A stretch of 64,000 nt of DNA from NCBI GenBank assembly GCA_034430895.1, contig DAOUDW010000049.1:62001-126000 (forward strand), in the 5' to 3' direction. The DNA is from WVZH01 sp034430895 (lineage in GTDB: Bacteria > Chloroflexota > Anaerolineae > Anaerolineales > E44-bin32). A program made the position numbers and the translations under genes. The notes beneath the pieces were generated by a model, which made no database searches, had not been told where the DNA came from, and was given only the letters and a program-made list of their open reading frames with translations. This document shows, piece after piece, positions 38,422 to 47,622 of this stretch (its first letter is position 1; every line of letters begins with the position of its first letter).

Positions 38422-38453
38422 ACTATAGCACACCATAGTTACCAGAAGGTTAC
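38422..38453 (-). promoter_or_regulatory. 11-bp direct repeat and -10 box upstream of the Asp-box lipoprotein gene
   Basis: On the minus strand GTAACCTTCTGGTAACT contains two GTAAC half-sites exactly 11 bp apart (38438-38453), with TATAGT (38422-38427) about ten bases downstream. The 17-mer is identical to that at 14718-14734, some 23 kb away. The spacing suits an OmpR/PhoB-family activator binding over the -35 position. Confidence 0.55.
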
Positions 38454-38556
38454 TGAAGATGGGTTATCTTCAAGTTTCACAATCGGAAATAGTATGGTGA
38501 ATTACGTTTGCGTTGAGGAGGCAAATGCTGGGTGAAATCGTGAACAAACGATTTAA

Positions 38557-39399
38557 TTAGCTCTTCGCCATCAAATCTTGACGTTGAAAGAGGAATATGG
38601 AGATACCGGCGAGCACAGCGCCGTAAATAAGTAGAACGACCACCGCACTCACCGGGTTTGCAAGCCCGGCATCGATCCATGCTCGAGGAAGCGATACCGA
38701 TGGATCGGAGGGAAAGAATAGCTCATTAACGCTGATCGCATGATATGCGACCGTGTAGCGGTAGGCATCGTTCACGCCCAGCACACTGCCGGACCCCAAT
38801 CCACCGATGATGAAATCCCCGAAAAAGTAACCCAGACCAGCGAGCATTCCCGCCCATGAGCTGCGACCCAGCACCAATGCCAACATGACCACACCGGAAA
38901 GCACAAAGTTAACCAGACCGATCACTCCGGTGGCACCCAACAAGCGCCAGAAGATATCCGCGCCAGCCGCTTCACCGAATGGCACAGTGCTGTAGGCAAT
39001 ATGAACCACGCAAGTAGACGCAAATGCAGCAATGATGAATACAAGACCATTGATGAAAGCCGTGGACACAGAGGCGATGATTTTCGAGAGAATATAAATA
39101 TGCCGGTCCACCCCTCGGCTGAGGATGGCCCGTACGGTCCCCAATTCATAATCATTGCCCAACGCCAGTACGGATATCACCACAGTCATCAAGGCGATCA
39201 TCATGAGCATGTCGGAAGAGAACATGAACTGCGTGACCTGTGGGAAGGTCGCCTCGCGCGTTGAGATGCTCGCCAATATTGCTTCTCCCAGGATGGGCCC
39301 GACGAACATAAACAGCAAAACGGCGCGGGCAGATGGCTTGCGCCAGAGCTTGTGGATTTCAATTCGGGTCAAGCGTGACAGCTTCGTTAGGGCATTCAT
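38557..39399 (-). CDS. ABC-2 type transporter permease
   Basis: This 280-residue protein has about six hydrophobic helices. The N-terminal LTRIEIHKLWRKPSARAVLL start is typical of ABC-2 permeases, whose first helix is preceded by a basic cytoplasmic segment. It pairs with the permease encoded 12 bp upstream and the ATPase beyond it, probably forming a bacitracin-, nodulation- or antibiotic-efflux-like exporter. Substrate is unknown. No obvious ribosome site lies in the short gap, so coupling to the upstream gene is likely. Confidence 0.82.
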   Translation of the reverse strand: MNALTKLSRLTRIEIHKLWRKPSARAVLLFMFVGPILGEAILASISTREATFPQVTQFMFSSDMLMMIALMTVVISVLALGNDYELGTVRAILSRGVDRHIYILSKIIASVSTAFINGLVFIIAAFASTCVVHIAYSTVPFGEAAGADIFWRLLGATGVIGLVNFVLSGVVMLALVLGRSSWAGMLAGLGYFFGDFIIGGLGSGSVLGVNDAYRYTVAYHAISVNELFFPSDPSVSLPRAWIDAGLANPVSAVVVLLIYGAVLAGISIFLFQRQDLMAKS

Positions 39400-39411
39400 A
39401 TCGGATTTATT

Positions 39412-40389
39412 TCAGCCTCCAACCCGCACATCGCGACGACGGAACAGCCACAATGTCCCCGCGAGAAACACGACCGAATAACCCAGCATGAATATCAACC
39501 CTCGCCAGGGTGTTGTGGGCAATAACGTATCTCCACTGAGCCCAAGCGTGCCGGTGACGAAAAGCGCATCCCGGGTAAATGGGGCTCCCCAGTTCAGAAA
39601 TAGATCTGCGTTGTAACCCAGCGTCACACCGAAGACTTCAATTTGTACGCGGTAGAACCACGGCACTACCCCCCCGCGAGTCTCAACATTTGCGAAGATG
39701 GTGGCAATAAATGGCAGCGCAAACCCATAGAGGTACTCCAGCGTATGGATACCGATCCCGACGCCCAGAGCCGGTCCCATATTACGCGCCAGTACTGCCC
39801 AGAAAAGGACAACTGTGATGAAGGGCAGGAAGGTCAGCCATGAACGAAGGCCCCAAAGCAGCGCATCTCCCCATCCCGCCAGGGAGATGGGATCGTCGGT
39901 CACCTGGTGATGGACCAGCGGGCCACAAGCTGCAGCCAGGACCATGATCGTGACCAAGGCCATCCCCGTCGCGAGCCATAAGGCCAGCGTGCGACCCAGT
40001 AGGTAATTCCTGCGGCTCATACCTCGCGAGAGAATGATCGGGATCGTTCTTCGACTGAAATCCTCCCCGCCAAAGATGACCGTGAAGAGAATGATAAAGA
40101 ACCAGCCCATTTCCGTAGTGATCCGGGCCACGGTTCCGATAAAGGCCGGATAGCTTAGATCCGCTGTAAGGATCTGAATCAATGAGCGGTTTCCCTGGAT
40201 CTGAGGAGATGATAACGGCGTTCCATCGTCGGCAGAGCGGCCCGTTTCCACTTCCACCTTCAAAGTTTCCAATTCGTTAAGTTTTCCGTTGATTTGGACT
40301 GTGAGGAGGACGAGAAGCAAGGCCAGGAGAACCCAGGTTAGCCAGAACCGCCGCATCCGCAGCCATTCTGCAGAAATGAAGCTACGCAT
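39412..40389 (-). CDS. ABC-2 type transporter permease
   Basis: A 325-residue permease with a first helix (TWVLLALLLVLLTVQINGKL), a large extracytoplasmic loop (about 45-105), five further helices and a C-terminal basic tail (LFRRRDVRVGG). The loop is longer than in its partner. The ATG at 40389 overlaps the end of the ATPase gene by 8 bp; the frame stays open further upstream inside that gene, so the overlapping start is chosen. The arrangement ATPase-permease-permease is standard for ABC-2 exporters. Confidence 0.82.
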   Translation of the reverse strand: MRSFISAEWLRMRRFWLTWVLLALLLVLLTVQINGKLNELETLKVEVETGRSADDGTPLSSPQIQGNRSLIQILTADLSYPAFIGTVARITTEMGWFFIILFTVIFGGEDFSRRTIPIILSRGMSRRNYLLGRTLALWLATGMALVTIMVLAAACGPLVHHQVTDDPISLAGWGDALLWGLRSWLTFLPFITVVLFWAVLARNMGPALGVGIGIHTLEYLYGFALPFIATIFANVETRGGVVPWFYRVQIEVFGVTLGYNADLFLNWGAPFTRDALFVTGTLGLSGDTLLPTTPWRGLIFMLGYSVVFLAGTLWLFRRRDVRVGG

Positions 40390-41314
40390 CGACGTCCTCA
40401 GCGCGCTCGTTGGTGAGATCAAGAAAGACACTTTCCAGCGTCGATACGACGGGATGGACTTCGAAAGGATAGAGAGAATGTGACGCCAGAGCGGCCAACA
40501 GCTCCGGGGCTCGCCCCGGGGATGCCTGAACGTGCAGCCAATCCCCTTCCCGACTTGTGGACTGTACCCAGTCCACGCTGGACAAAACCTCAGCCGCTTC
40601 TTCCGCTTTCTCAATGCGCAGCTTAAGGGCGTGCGCCTGGTGCAAGAGACTCTTGACCTCCCCCTGGGCGATCACCTGCCCTTTGTTGAGGATCAACACA
40701 CGGTCACAAACCTGCTCGATCTCATGCAGCAGATGGCTCGATAGAAAAACCGTCTTGCCCTGCTCCTCAGATAAGCGGCGAATGATCACGCGCATCTCCT
40801 GCATGCCGGCTGGGTCGAGCCCATTTGTCGGTTCATCCAGGATGAGCAGTTCGGGATCGCCCAAAAGCGCTGCAGCCAACCCCAAGCGCTGACGCATCCC
40901 TTGTGAATACGTGCCCACCTTGTCCTTGCCGCGCTTGATTAACCCCACTTGCTCCAGGATCGACGGGATGTGCGCCTCGGTGTCACCGCCATCGATTCGT
41001 GCGAAAATGCGCAAATTATCGATCCCACTCATGTAGGGGTAAAAGGCGGGAGTCTCCACAATGGCGCCCACCCGCCGGAGTGCTGTGCTCAGATCGCGGC
41101 GGATGTCATGGCCCAGAACCTCGGCGCTGCCGGCGGTGGGCCGCACGAGACCGAGCAGCATGGCGATGGTCGTCGTCTTTCCTGCCCCATTGGGACCCAG
41201 GAATCCAAACACCTCGCCGCGCTGGACTTCAAAAGTTATTTGGTCGACGGCGGTTAGATTCTTGAAGCGCTTGGTGAGATCGTACGTGTGGATGATTTCA
41301 TGACCGTTGTTCAT
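40382..41314 (-). CDS. ABC-2 type transporter ATPase
   Basis: This 310-residue ATPase has Walker A GPNGAGKTT (about 39-47), signature YSQGMRQRLGLAAAL and Walker B LLILDEPTNGLDP, with the C-terminal ~80-residue extension common in drug- and bacitracin-efflux ATPases (BcrA/DrrA type). GAGAAGA precedes the ATG. It begins a three-gene operon with two permeases. Confidence 0.93.
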   Translation of the reverse strand: MNNGHEIIHTYDLTKRFKNLTAVDQITFEVQRGEVFGFLGPNGAGKTTTIAMLLGLVRPTAGSAEVLGHDIRRDLSTALRRVGAIVETPAFYPYMSGIDNLRIFARIDGGDTEAHIPSILEQVGLIKRGKDKVGTYSQGMRQRLGLAAALLGDPELLILDEPTNGLDPAGMQEMRVIIRRLSEEQGKTVFLSSHLLHEIEQVCDRVLILNKGQVIAQGEVKSLLHQAHALKLRIEKAEEAAEVLSSVDWVQSTSREGDWLHVQASPGRAPELLAALASHSLYPFEVHPVVSTLESVFLDLTNERAEDVDA

Positions 41315-42002
41315 CGTATCTTCTCTTATCGAAAGGTGACAGTTGGTGCTTGGTCGGGGACAACCATCGTTTATGCAGTGTTTCGATTCCCACTTTGGCC
41401 TCCGACTCCGTCAATCCGTTTTTGATTCCCGTTGCTATATATATTACGGCCTAACGAAAAGGCATTCAATAGTCTGGATTTCCTTGATCGACAATTCGAA
41501 CAGTTCATATTCCATGACTTGTGCTGGTCGAAGAAACTCATCCATAATCATATCGAAATCTATCGAGAGAGACCAATCGTGACCTAAATTCCAGGTTGAG
41601 AAATCCCGATTAGGACACAAATTCTTACTCGTATCGGGCAGATGGGAACCTGGATGCATGTACGCAGAATCGAAATAGCGGGCAGCTCTTCCTTAGATAA
41701 AGCCAGGACCGTGATCGTCAAACGTAGATGCTATTGCGTATATTTTCCGAAGAAGCTCAATTTTGCTAAAATCATGGGCAAGGATGTCGAGTTTGTTGTA
41801 GAGAGACTCAACAATCGAGTGAGAAACACTTTGATTTAAAATCACCAAAGCAAGGTTTCATCAATCATTCATCTGTTGCTACACTTGGCCGTTGAAGCCA
41901 AGTCAATTCCAACGATGATCTACAATAATTAATGCACGCATGTGTGGGAGTTCGATGTGAACGTATAGATTCGAAAAGTAAATCCGTTTAAAGGGAAAAA
42001 CC
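41315..42002. other. Gene-free 690 bp between the ABC-2 operon and the TIR gene
   Basis: Only short low-quality open frames are found (41642-41839 plus; 41444-41659 minus), neither with a good ribosome site or recognisable sequence. An inverted repeat ACTTGGC/GCCAAGT (41883-41903) and a TACAAT at 41921 lie before the TIR gene and may be part of its control region, but the -35 is not clear. Confidence 0.35.
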
Positions 42003-43247
42003 ATGGCTCATGATGTATTCATCAGTTACTCGTCGAAAGACAAAAAAGTCGCCGACGCAGTTTGCGCAACCCTTGAAGAAAGAAAAGTCCGATGTTGGAT
42101 CGCTCCCCGAGACGTTCCGCCCGGTCTGCCATACGCCGCAGCTCTCGTGAAAGCCATTCATGCATGCAAAATATTTGTACTTGTGCTTTCGAAAGGCTCC
42201 AATACTTCGGGCCAGGTTTTACGTGAAGTAGAGCAAGCCGTTGATGGCGGTATACCCATCATCCCACTACGCATTGATGATATTGAACCCACGGACGCAA
42301 TGCGCTATTACATAAAATCACTCCACTGGCTCGATGCCATGAGCCCACCGTTGGAGCGACATCTTGGCAAGTTGGTAGATTCAGTTCAAGCCATTTTGTC
42401 CGTGGGAGATGAGCAGGAACCTCCTTCATTGGCTGAGACTACAACGGAAGCGATCGATAAAAAGCGATGGAATCTCCCAATATGGTCAACTACATTGTCG
42501 GCAATTATCGCTGTTGGAGTAATTGCCGGAATTGTGATTTTGGCTATTTCAAAACTGGGCCCCACTGAAGAAAGCGGTACCGATGGAGCCGATGATGTCG
42601 ATCAAGCCTCGTCCACTTCTCTTTCTGAAGAATACGATTGCGAGTTGGATACCGGCTCGCAGCTTAATTTCTACGCATTGGAAAGTCGCTATAGCCCGCA
42701 TCCGATAGAAGTCGATGGGGAGATCAGTTCATTGGATGAGTGGTCGGACGCTACGTGCGTGGATCTGCGCATGCATTACGGTTTCGACGTCAGCAGCCCA
42801 CATTACAAGCGAGTGCGCTGGTGGGTAAAGAACAGCGATCAAGAGATCAATTTCCTCATTCGCATCCCCAATGAGCTTGCAGTACGAGGTGTATATGTCG
42901 ATTATTTTTGGCCAGAATGTACCGGAACCTGGGAGCATAGTGACGGTGTGTACATTAATATCGATGGAGAGTTCTTAGATCAAGGGAATTGGGATGAGAC
43001 AAGGTGGTATGAAGATGAAGAACTAGATCCTCCCGGAACCACCGACCTGCAGGGTGTGGTGCGTGAGGATTCCGGATTCTACTGGTTCGAGATCGTCAGA
43101 CCCTTAACCACGGCAGACGGCTATGATTGGCATCTCGAACCTGGTCAGACGGTTGGCGATAATCCACACGATGCATTTCTGATCGGCATCGTGCTGGAAG
43201 ATGGCGAATTCATGCGGTACCTCCGATTGAATCTGGGTGAGCCATAG
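42003..43247 (+). CDS. TIR-domain membrane protein with external beta-domain
   Basis: The 414-residue protein begins with a full bacterial TIR domain (about 1-133): HDVFISYSSKDKKVADAV, CWIAPRDVPPG, and VLREVEQAV, where E75 sits at the position of the catalytic glutamate of TIR NADases. A single membrane helix follows (about 161-184). The remaining ~220 residues should be outside the cell. They look like a beta-sandwich: the PIEVDGEISSLDEWSDA segment recalls CBM9/DOMON-like ligand-binding domains. TIR domains signal or destroy NAD in immunity and stress; here an external sensor tethered to a cytoplasmic TIR is a plausible reading. It stands alone, with no adjacent immunity genes. Confidence 0.85.
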   Translation: MAHDVFISYSSKDKKVADAVCATLEERKVRCWIAPRDVPPGLPYAAALVKAIHACKIFVLVLSKGSNTSGQVLREVEQAVDGGIPIIPLRIDDIEPTDAMRYYIKSLHWLDAMSPPLERHLGKLVDSVQAILSVGDEQEPPSLAETTTEAIDKKRWNLPIWSTTLSAIIAVGVIAGIVILAISKLGPTEESGTDGADDVDQASSTSLSEEYDCELDTGSQLNFYALESRYSPHPIEVDGEISSLDEWSDATCVDLRMHYGFDVSSPHYKRVRWWVKNSDQEINFLIRIPNELAVRGVYVDYFWPECTGTWEHSDGVYINIDGEFLDQGNWDETRWYEDEELDPPGTTDLQGVVREDSGFYWFEIVRPLTTADGYDWHLEPGQTVGDNPHDAFLIGIVLEDGEFMRYLRLNLGEP

Positions 43248-43482
43248 GCGACACACCCCGGAAACATATTTCGGATCGGTGAACTTGGCCGCTTTCTGCC
43301 TCAGGTTTTCGGCCAGCACAGCCATCAGGAGTTAATACCAAGCGTCACGGATGATGCCAGGAAATGGAAGTCCATCGTATCAGATCATGGGGCGATCGTG
43401 TTGGAATTTAACCGCATGCTGCGGCCATGAGAAAGACAGAACTCATCATCCCCCTCACACTGGTTTAATACCTTTCTCCTCG

Positions 43483-43917
43483 CTAACACGGGAAAGTGGC
43501 GAAGCCAAATAACCTGTATACACTCCCGCCTGGACTGAGGATGATGGTGTACTGCGTCGCGGTCGTCGGTGAAGAGTATGTGCCGCACACCAACGGCATG
43601 TCCACGCTCAGGCAGTACGTCCCGGCCAGCAAGTTGCCGAAACTGAAGCTGCCGCTTCCCGACGTGACGGTGCTCTGGTAGCCTGAAGAACTGCAAGCCC
43701 TCTGGCCTAGATAAACCGTTACCTCACTCATACCGACATCGTTCGCTTGTTGGTTGCCGTCGGAATTATGATCCTGGAAAACCACCCCGCTGATCGAACC
43801 ATTTGCAGGAGGAGAAGTGGCGGTGGGGGTAGGCTCGGCGGTTGGTATTGATGTGGTAAGCCTGGGGTCGGGGATCGTGGGCAGCAGCGAACAGGAAGTG
43901 ATCATTGTCGTGTACAT
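43483..43917 (-). CDS. SdrD-B-like (prealbumin-like) domain protein with odd N-terminus
   Basis: This 144-residue protein has a Thr/Pro-rich segment (about 24-37) and a B-type immunoglobulin-like fold recognised from SISGVVFQDHNSDGNQQAND, which matches the SdrD-B domain of surface proteins. The end of a lipobox (ITSC) is present near residue 9, but the expected hydrophobic signal core is missing and an in-frame stop lies three codons upstream. The gene may therefore be 5'-truncated, or use an unusual short signal. It diverges from the PfkB gene with an 85-bp gap. Confidence 0.55.
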   Translation of the reverse strand: MYTTMITSCSLLPTIPDPRLTTSIPTAEPTPTATSPPANGSISGVVFQDHNSDGNQQANDVGMSEVTVYLGQRACSSSGYQSTVTSGSGSFSFGNLLAGTYCLSVDMPLVCGTYSSPTTATQYTIILSPGGSVYRLFGFATFPC

Positions 43918-44002
43918 TCGCCTTTTCGCCTATGAGAGTATATTAAAGAGAGGTCACAATCGCGATGGGCGCAGCGCATAGCCCAGCGACAGGGATGTGA
44001 AA

Positions 44003-45217
44003 ATGGCTGGAGACCAGCATAAGGATACAAACCGTGATGCGATCGTAGCAGGTCACATCTGCCTGGACATCCTTCCGGATATGTCTGGCGTTCCGCAAGA
44101 TGAATGGCGCACCTTGTTCCGGCCCGGAAGTTTGCTGAACACAGGACCGGTTCATTTCGCCCCCGGCGGGGTGGTAGCAAATACGGGTCTAACCCTGCAC
44201 AAATTAGGTATTCCCACCCGACTGATGGGGAAGATCGGCGACGATCCGTTTGGCCAGGCAATCCGTCAGATCGTGGATTCTTTTCAGCCCGGCCTGTCGG
44301 ACGACATGACGGTAGACGATGCGGTCAGCACTTCGTACACGATCATCATCAACCCTCCCGGAGTAGATCGCATCTTCCTGCACTGTCCCGGCGCCAATGA
44401 TACGTTCAGCGCCGACGACCTGCACGACGATCTGCTTGCGAAGGGGCGGCTTTTCCACTTCGGTTACCCACCCGTGATGCGGCAAATGTATGTCGATAAC
44501 GGCGCCCAATTGGTACAGGTCCTGCACCGTGCCAGGGCCAATGGCCTGACCACCTCGCTCGACATGACGCTTCCCGATCCTTCATCGGCGGGCGGGCAAG
44601 TTGATTGGGTTGCCATTCTTCAGGCGGCGGCGCCATACATCGACATATTCGTACCAAGTATCGAGGAAACGCTGTACATGCTGCTCCGCAGTATGTATTC
44701 CAAAATCTTCCAGAGTGATGATTCTGGCTACAGGCAAGATTGGATCACGGCGCCGCTGCTAACGGAGCTGAGTGATCAACTCCTCGATATGGGAGTGAAG
44801 ATTGTCGGATTCAAACTGGGAGATCAGGGGCTGTATCTGCGCACAGGCGACCATGCGGCCATGAAATCTATGGGCGCCGCTCGGCCATCCGATCCCACAG
44901 GCTGGGCCGGCAAGGAATTATGGAGCCCGTGCTTCCAGGTGGAGGTCGTCGGCACGACCGGGGCCGGCGACGCCACCATCGCCGGGCTGCTGAGCGCTTT
45001 GCTGCGGGGCATGTCTGCCGAGCAGGCGCTGGTTGCGGCGGTGGCTGTGGGTGCCTGCAATGTTGAAGCCACGGATGCCTTGAGCGGCATTCTACCCTGG
45101 GAAGAAACCATGCGCCGCGTGGAGAACGGTTGGCCTCGCCACAATCTTTCCATCGATACGCCCGGATGGCAATATGATTCTCAGTTACAGATATGGATCG
45201 GCCCAGGGCGCACATGA
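44003..45217 (+). CDS. PfkB-family carbohydrate/nucleoside kinase
   Basis: This 404-residue kinase is longer than the usual 300-330. The N-terminal HICLDILPDMSG and GGVVANTGLTLHKLG motifs and the C-terminal VVGTTGAGDATIAGLL, with the catalytic Asp in GAGD, place it in the ribokinase/PfkB family. These transfer phosphate from ATP to a sugar, nucleoside or sugar phosphate. An insertion of ~70 residues lies around 210-260 (VPSIEETLYMLLRSMYSKIF onward). Substrate is not readable. A GTG 6 bp upstream is an alternative start; the ATG has AGGG at suitable distance. Confidence 0.85.
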   Translation: MAGDQHKDTNRDAIVAGHICLDILPDMSGVPQDEWRTLFRPGSLLNTGPVHFAPGGVVANTGLTLHKLGIPTRLMGKIGDDPFGQAIRQIVDSFQPGLSDDMTVDDAVSTSYTIIINPPGVDRIFLHCPGANDTFSADDLHDDLLAKGRLFHFGYPPVMRQMYVDNGAQLVQVLHRARANGLTTSLDMTLPDPSSAGGQVDWVAILQAAAPYIDIFVPSIEETLYMLLRSMYSKIFQSDDSGYRQDWITAPLLTELSDQLLDMGVKIVGFKLGDQGLYLRTGDHAAMKSMGAARPSDPTGWAGKELWSPCFQVEVVGTTGAGDATIAGLLSALLRGMSAEQALVAAVAVGACNVEATDALSGILPWEETMRRVENGWPRHNLSIDTPGWQYDSQLQIWIGPGRT

Positions 45218-45340
45218 GAGGTAGAATGGTATTGTAGGAAGCCGCGAGATTGTCTCCGGCAGATCGTTGATATCGACGGAACGTACTACTTGGTGGATGA
45301 ACAGCGAGCTTGTTATGATAATGGTAGAGTGATGGTCATC

Positions 45341-46699
45341 ATGCGATTGGTCCTCTTACGCTATCATCGGTATTTTCTGATGCTTCCCATCCTGACTGTT
45401 CTACTCGTCGGGTGCAGCAGCGGTTCACTGCCAACCGGCGTGCCGGCAACATCTACGACAGAGACCTCGATCGTTCCGGTCGACACCCCAACCTGCACGC
45501 CAACCATCATACCGAGTCCTACGAGTTCGCCTACAATCTCGCCGACGCCAACGCCGGATGTGTTTGCGGCCGAATTCCCGCTGGGAGACGTGGCGTATGT
45601 GCTCCCGCTGACCATCCGCCACATTACACCAACGCGTGCCGTGCTGTTCTTCGAGCTGAACCAAGCGGTTGAAGGAACACTGTTTTATCAAGTTGAAGGA
45701 GCAGCTGCCGGAGGAGAACTGCCCTTCGCGGCCGATGCGGTTCGGCATCAACTCACGTTGGACGTGCTCGTTCCGGGAACAACCTACAAGATCCGGGTTG
45801 GCATCCCCGGCGTGGATGGCGAGTTTACCGAGCCCCACTTCCTCGGCGAAAAGTGGGGGCCGTTGACGGTACACACGCCAACGGAGATGAATCCCCTTCG
45901 CTTCGGTGTGATCGGAGATGCCAGTTTCGGCGATTCCGTCACGACCTCGCTGGTCGAGCAAATGGCGGCATCCAGCCTCGATTTTGTACTGCACACAGGG
46001 GATGTTGTCGACGAGACGGAGCTGAATGCCGATCCTTTCGAATCGTATGCCCACAAGTATTACAAGACCTTTGCCCCCCTGCTGCAGCAACTCCCCGTCT
46101 ACACCGTTCCCGGCAACCACGACTACGACCCCGATATCCGCTGGCAGGACGAACCGTTTTACTTCTACGCATTCCCGCCGTTCGAAGATCCCCGCATTCC
46201 AGCAAGCGGGACGAGTCAATACTATGCCTTCGTGATGGAAAAACTGCAGTTCATCATGCTCGATTCTCAGGTGTTTTTCGGGATCGCGGGGCGCGATGAT
46301 GAGCAGTCGTGGCTCATCGAACGGTTGGGGGATGACCGCTTCCAGGCGAGCATAGCGGTGTTTCACGTCTCACCGTTCAGCAGCAGCTCTGTTCATCGTA
46401 GCGAAGGACTCCCGGTGCGGGACAGTTGGTCTCCCTTGTTCCAGGAAGCAAACATTCCGCTGGTTTTCTCAGGCCACACGCATCAGTATGAGCGGCTGCA
46501 AGTAAATAACGTCACCTATATTGTCAGCGGCGGTGGGTCATCCATCACCTACGCAGGGGGCGAGTTGCTGCCGCAGAGTCAGGTGTTTGCCAGGAAGTCA
46601 CATTTCGTCCTCGTGGTTGCATATCCCGATCGACTTGAACTGACCAGCTTCTCTGTTTCGGGCGAAACGATCGATGAAGTCGAAATTCCTCTACCATAG
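45341..46699 (+). CDS. Secreted/lipoprotein metallophosphoesterase (purple-acid-phosphatase-like)
   Basis: A lipoprotein of about 452 residues (lipobox LLVGC) with a Thr/Ser/Pro linker, an Fn3-like domain (about 85-180) and a calcineurin-type phosphoesterase domain. Motifs in order are GVIGDASFGD, LHTGDVVDE, VPGNHDYDP, VFHVSPFSS and FSGHTHQYE, covering the two-metal site. An Fn3-like domain before the metal domain is typical of purple acid phosphatases. The enzyme should act outside the cell on phosphomonoesters, or possibly on nucleotides. The start is uncertain; an ATG at 45332 also fits. The neighbouring PfkB kinase is in the same orientation. Confidence 0.85.
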   Translation: MRLVLLRYHRYFLMLPILTVLLVGCSSGSLPTGVPATSTTETSIVPVDTPTCTPTIIPSPTSSPTISPTPTPDVFAAEFPLGDVAYVLPLTIRHITPTRAVLFFELNQAVEGTLFYQVEGAAAGGELPFAADAVRHQLTLDVLVPGTTYKIRVGIPGVDGEFTEPHFLGEKWGPLTVHTPTEMNPLRFGVIGDASFGDSVTTSLVEQMAASSLDFVLHTGDVVDETELNADPFESYAHKYYKTFAPLLQQLPVYTVPGNHDYDPDIRWQDEPFYFYAFPPFEDPRIPASGTSQYYAFVMEKLQFIMLDSQVFFGIAGRDDEQSWLIERLGDDRFQASIAVFHVSPFSSSSVHRSEGLPVRDSWSPLFQEANIPLVFSGHTHQYERLQVNNVTYIVSGGGSSITYAGGELLPQSQVFARKSHFVLVVAYPDRLELTSFSVSGETIDEVEIPLP

Positions 46700-46899
46700 T
46701 TTGATGAATACATAATCTGATATACGGCTCCTTTCGCCGCAAACCGATCGACATCATTTTAACTGACCCCTTTATTGCGCGAAGATGGTCCGTGTGTGAG
46801 TTTAACTGGCACCCGAATCCAGCACGGTTATCGCTTTTCTCCTGCAAGCCTTATCTTGAAAGAATCCAGGGGAAATGCACTCTTTCTCATTTTTCTCTA

Positions 46900-46929
46900 T
46901 TGACCGACCGTCGGTCTATGTGGTATACT
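46900..46929 (+). promoter_or_regulatory. Promoter with TetR-type operator
   Basis: TTGACC (46900-46905) and TATACT (46924-46929) are 18 bp apart. Between and over the -35 lies GACCGACCGTCGGTC (46902-46916), a palindrome with two perfect 7-bp arms around a central C. The layout is classic for autorepression by the TetR-family regulator that follows. Confidence 0.78.
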
Positions 46930-46971
46930 CTCCCAAGTTGTACGCGATCAACGCAACAGAAAGGGTGAAGA

Positions 46972-47592
46972 ATGCCCAGGATTGTGAAGAAACCGGAAGA
47001 ACGTCGACGGGAAATCGTGGATGCAGCCCATGAGATTTTCCAAAAACAACAATACGAAAAGACGACCATGCAGGATGTCATGGACAGACTGGGAATTGCA
47101 AAGGGCACTATCTATCACTACTTCAATTCCAAGGAGGAATTATTCGAAGCTGTTATTGAACAAACCGTTCGTGAATATATTGAACGGATGCAGATACTCC
47201 TGGATGAGACAGATGGCAATGCACTGGAACGATTGCGTGTCTTGATCGCTGCCAGCAACGTGGCTGATGAACAAGGCCAAATGCTTGAGCACCTGCACCA
47301 TCCCGGCAATATCGGCGTGCACACTCGTCAACTGGCACTGACGCTTTCCAAGCTGGCCCCACTTTATGCCGGGGTGATCCAACAGGGTTGCGAGGAAGGT
47401 GTTTTCCAAACCGAGCATCCCTTGGAATGCGCGGAATTTGTACTGGCAGGCATACAGTTCCTCTCGGATATCGGTTTCTATCCCTGGAAACAGGAAGATC
47501 TGCTCCGCCGGGCAATGGCCTTTCCCGCGCTGATCGAAGCACAGCTGCATGCACCGAAGGGTGCTTTTAATTTCTTGGTAGAACAAATCTAA
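46972..47592 (+). CDS. TetR-family transcription regulator
   Basis: This 206-residue regulator has an N-terminal helix-turn-helix typical of the family (about 12-60: REIVDAAHEIFQKQQYEKTT, then MDRLGIAKGTIYHYFNSKEE). The C-terminal ligand-binding domain is helical and variable. A palindromic operator overlaps its promoter 55-70 bp upstream, so it probably represses itself and the downstream CPBP protease-like and methyltransferase genes (30 bp and 4-bp overlap). The inducer is unknown. It starts at an ATG with AAAGGGTG upstream. Confidence 0.93.
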   Translation: MPRIVKKPEERRREIVDAAHEIFQKQQYEKTTMQDVMDRLGIAKGTIYHYFNSKEELFEAVIEQTVREYIERMQILLDETDGNALERLRVLIAASNVADEQGQMLEHLHHPGNIGVHTRQLALTLSKLAPLYAGVIQQGCEEGVFQTEHPLECAEFVLAGIQFLSDIGFYPWKQEDLLRRAMAFPALIEAQLHAPKGAFNFLVEQI

Positions 47593-47622
47593 GCAATAAA
47601 TAATTCTATAGGAGAAAAAACA

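Noticed and set aside
41642..41839. A 65-residue open frame before the TIR gene
   Set aside because: No ribosome site or family signature; length is within chance.
45425..46366. A 313-residue open frame antisense to the metallophosphoesterase gene
   Set aside because: It shadows a gene with clear catalytic motifs and has no ribosome site or recognisable domain.
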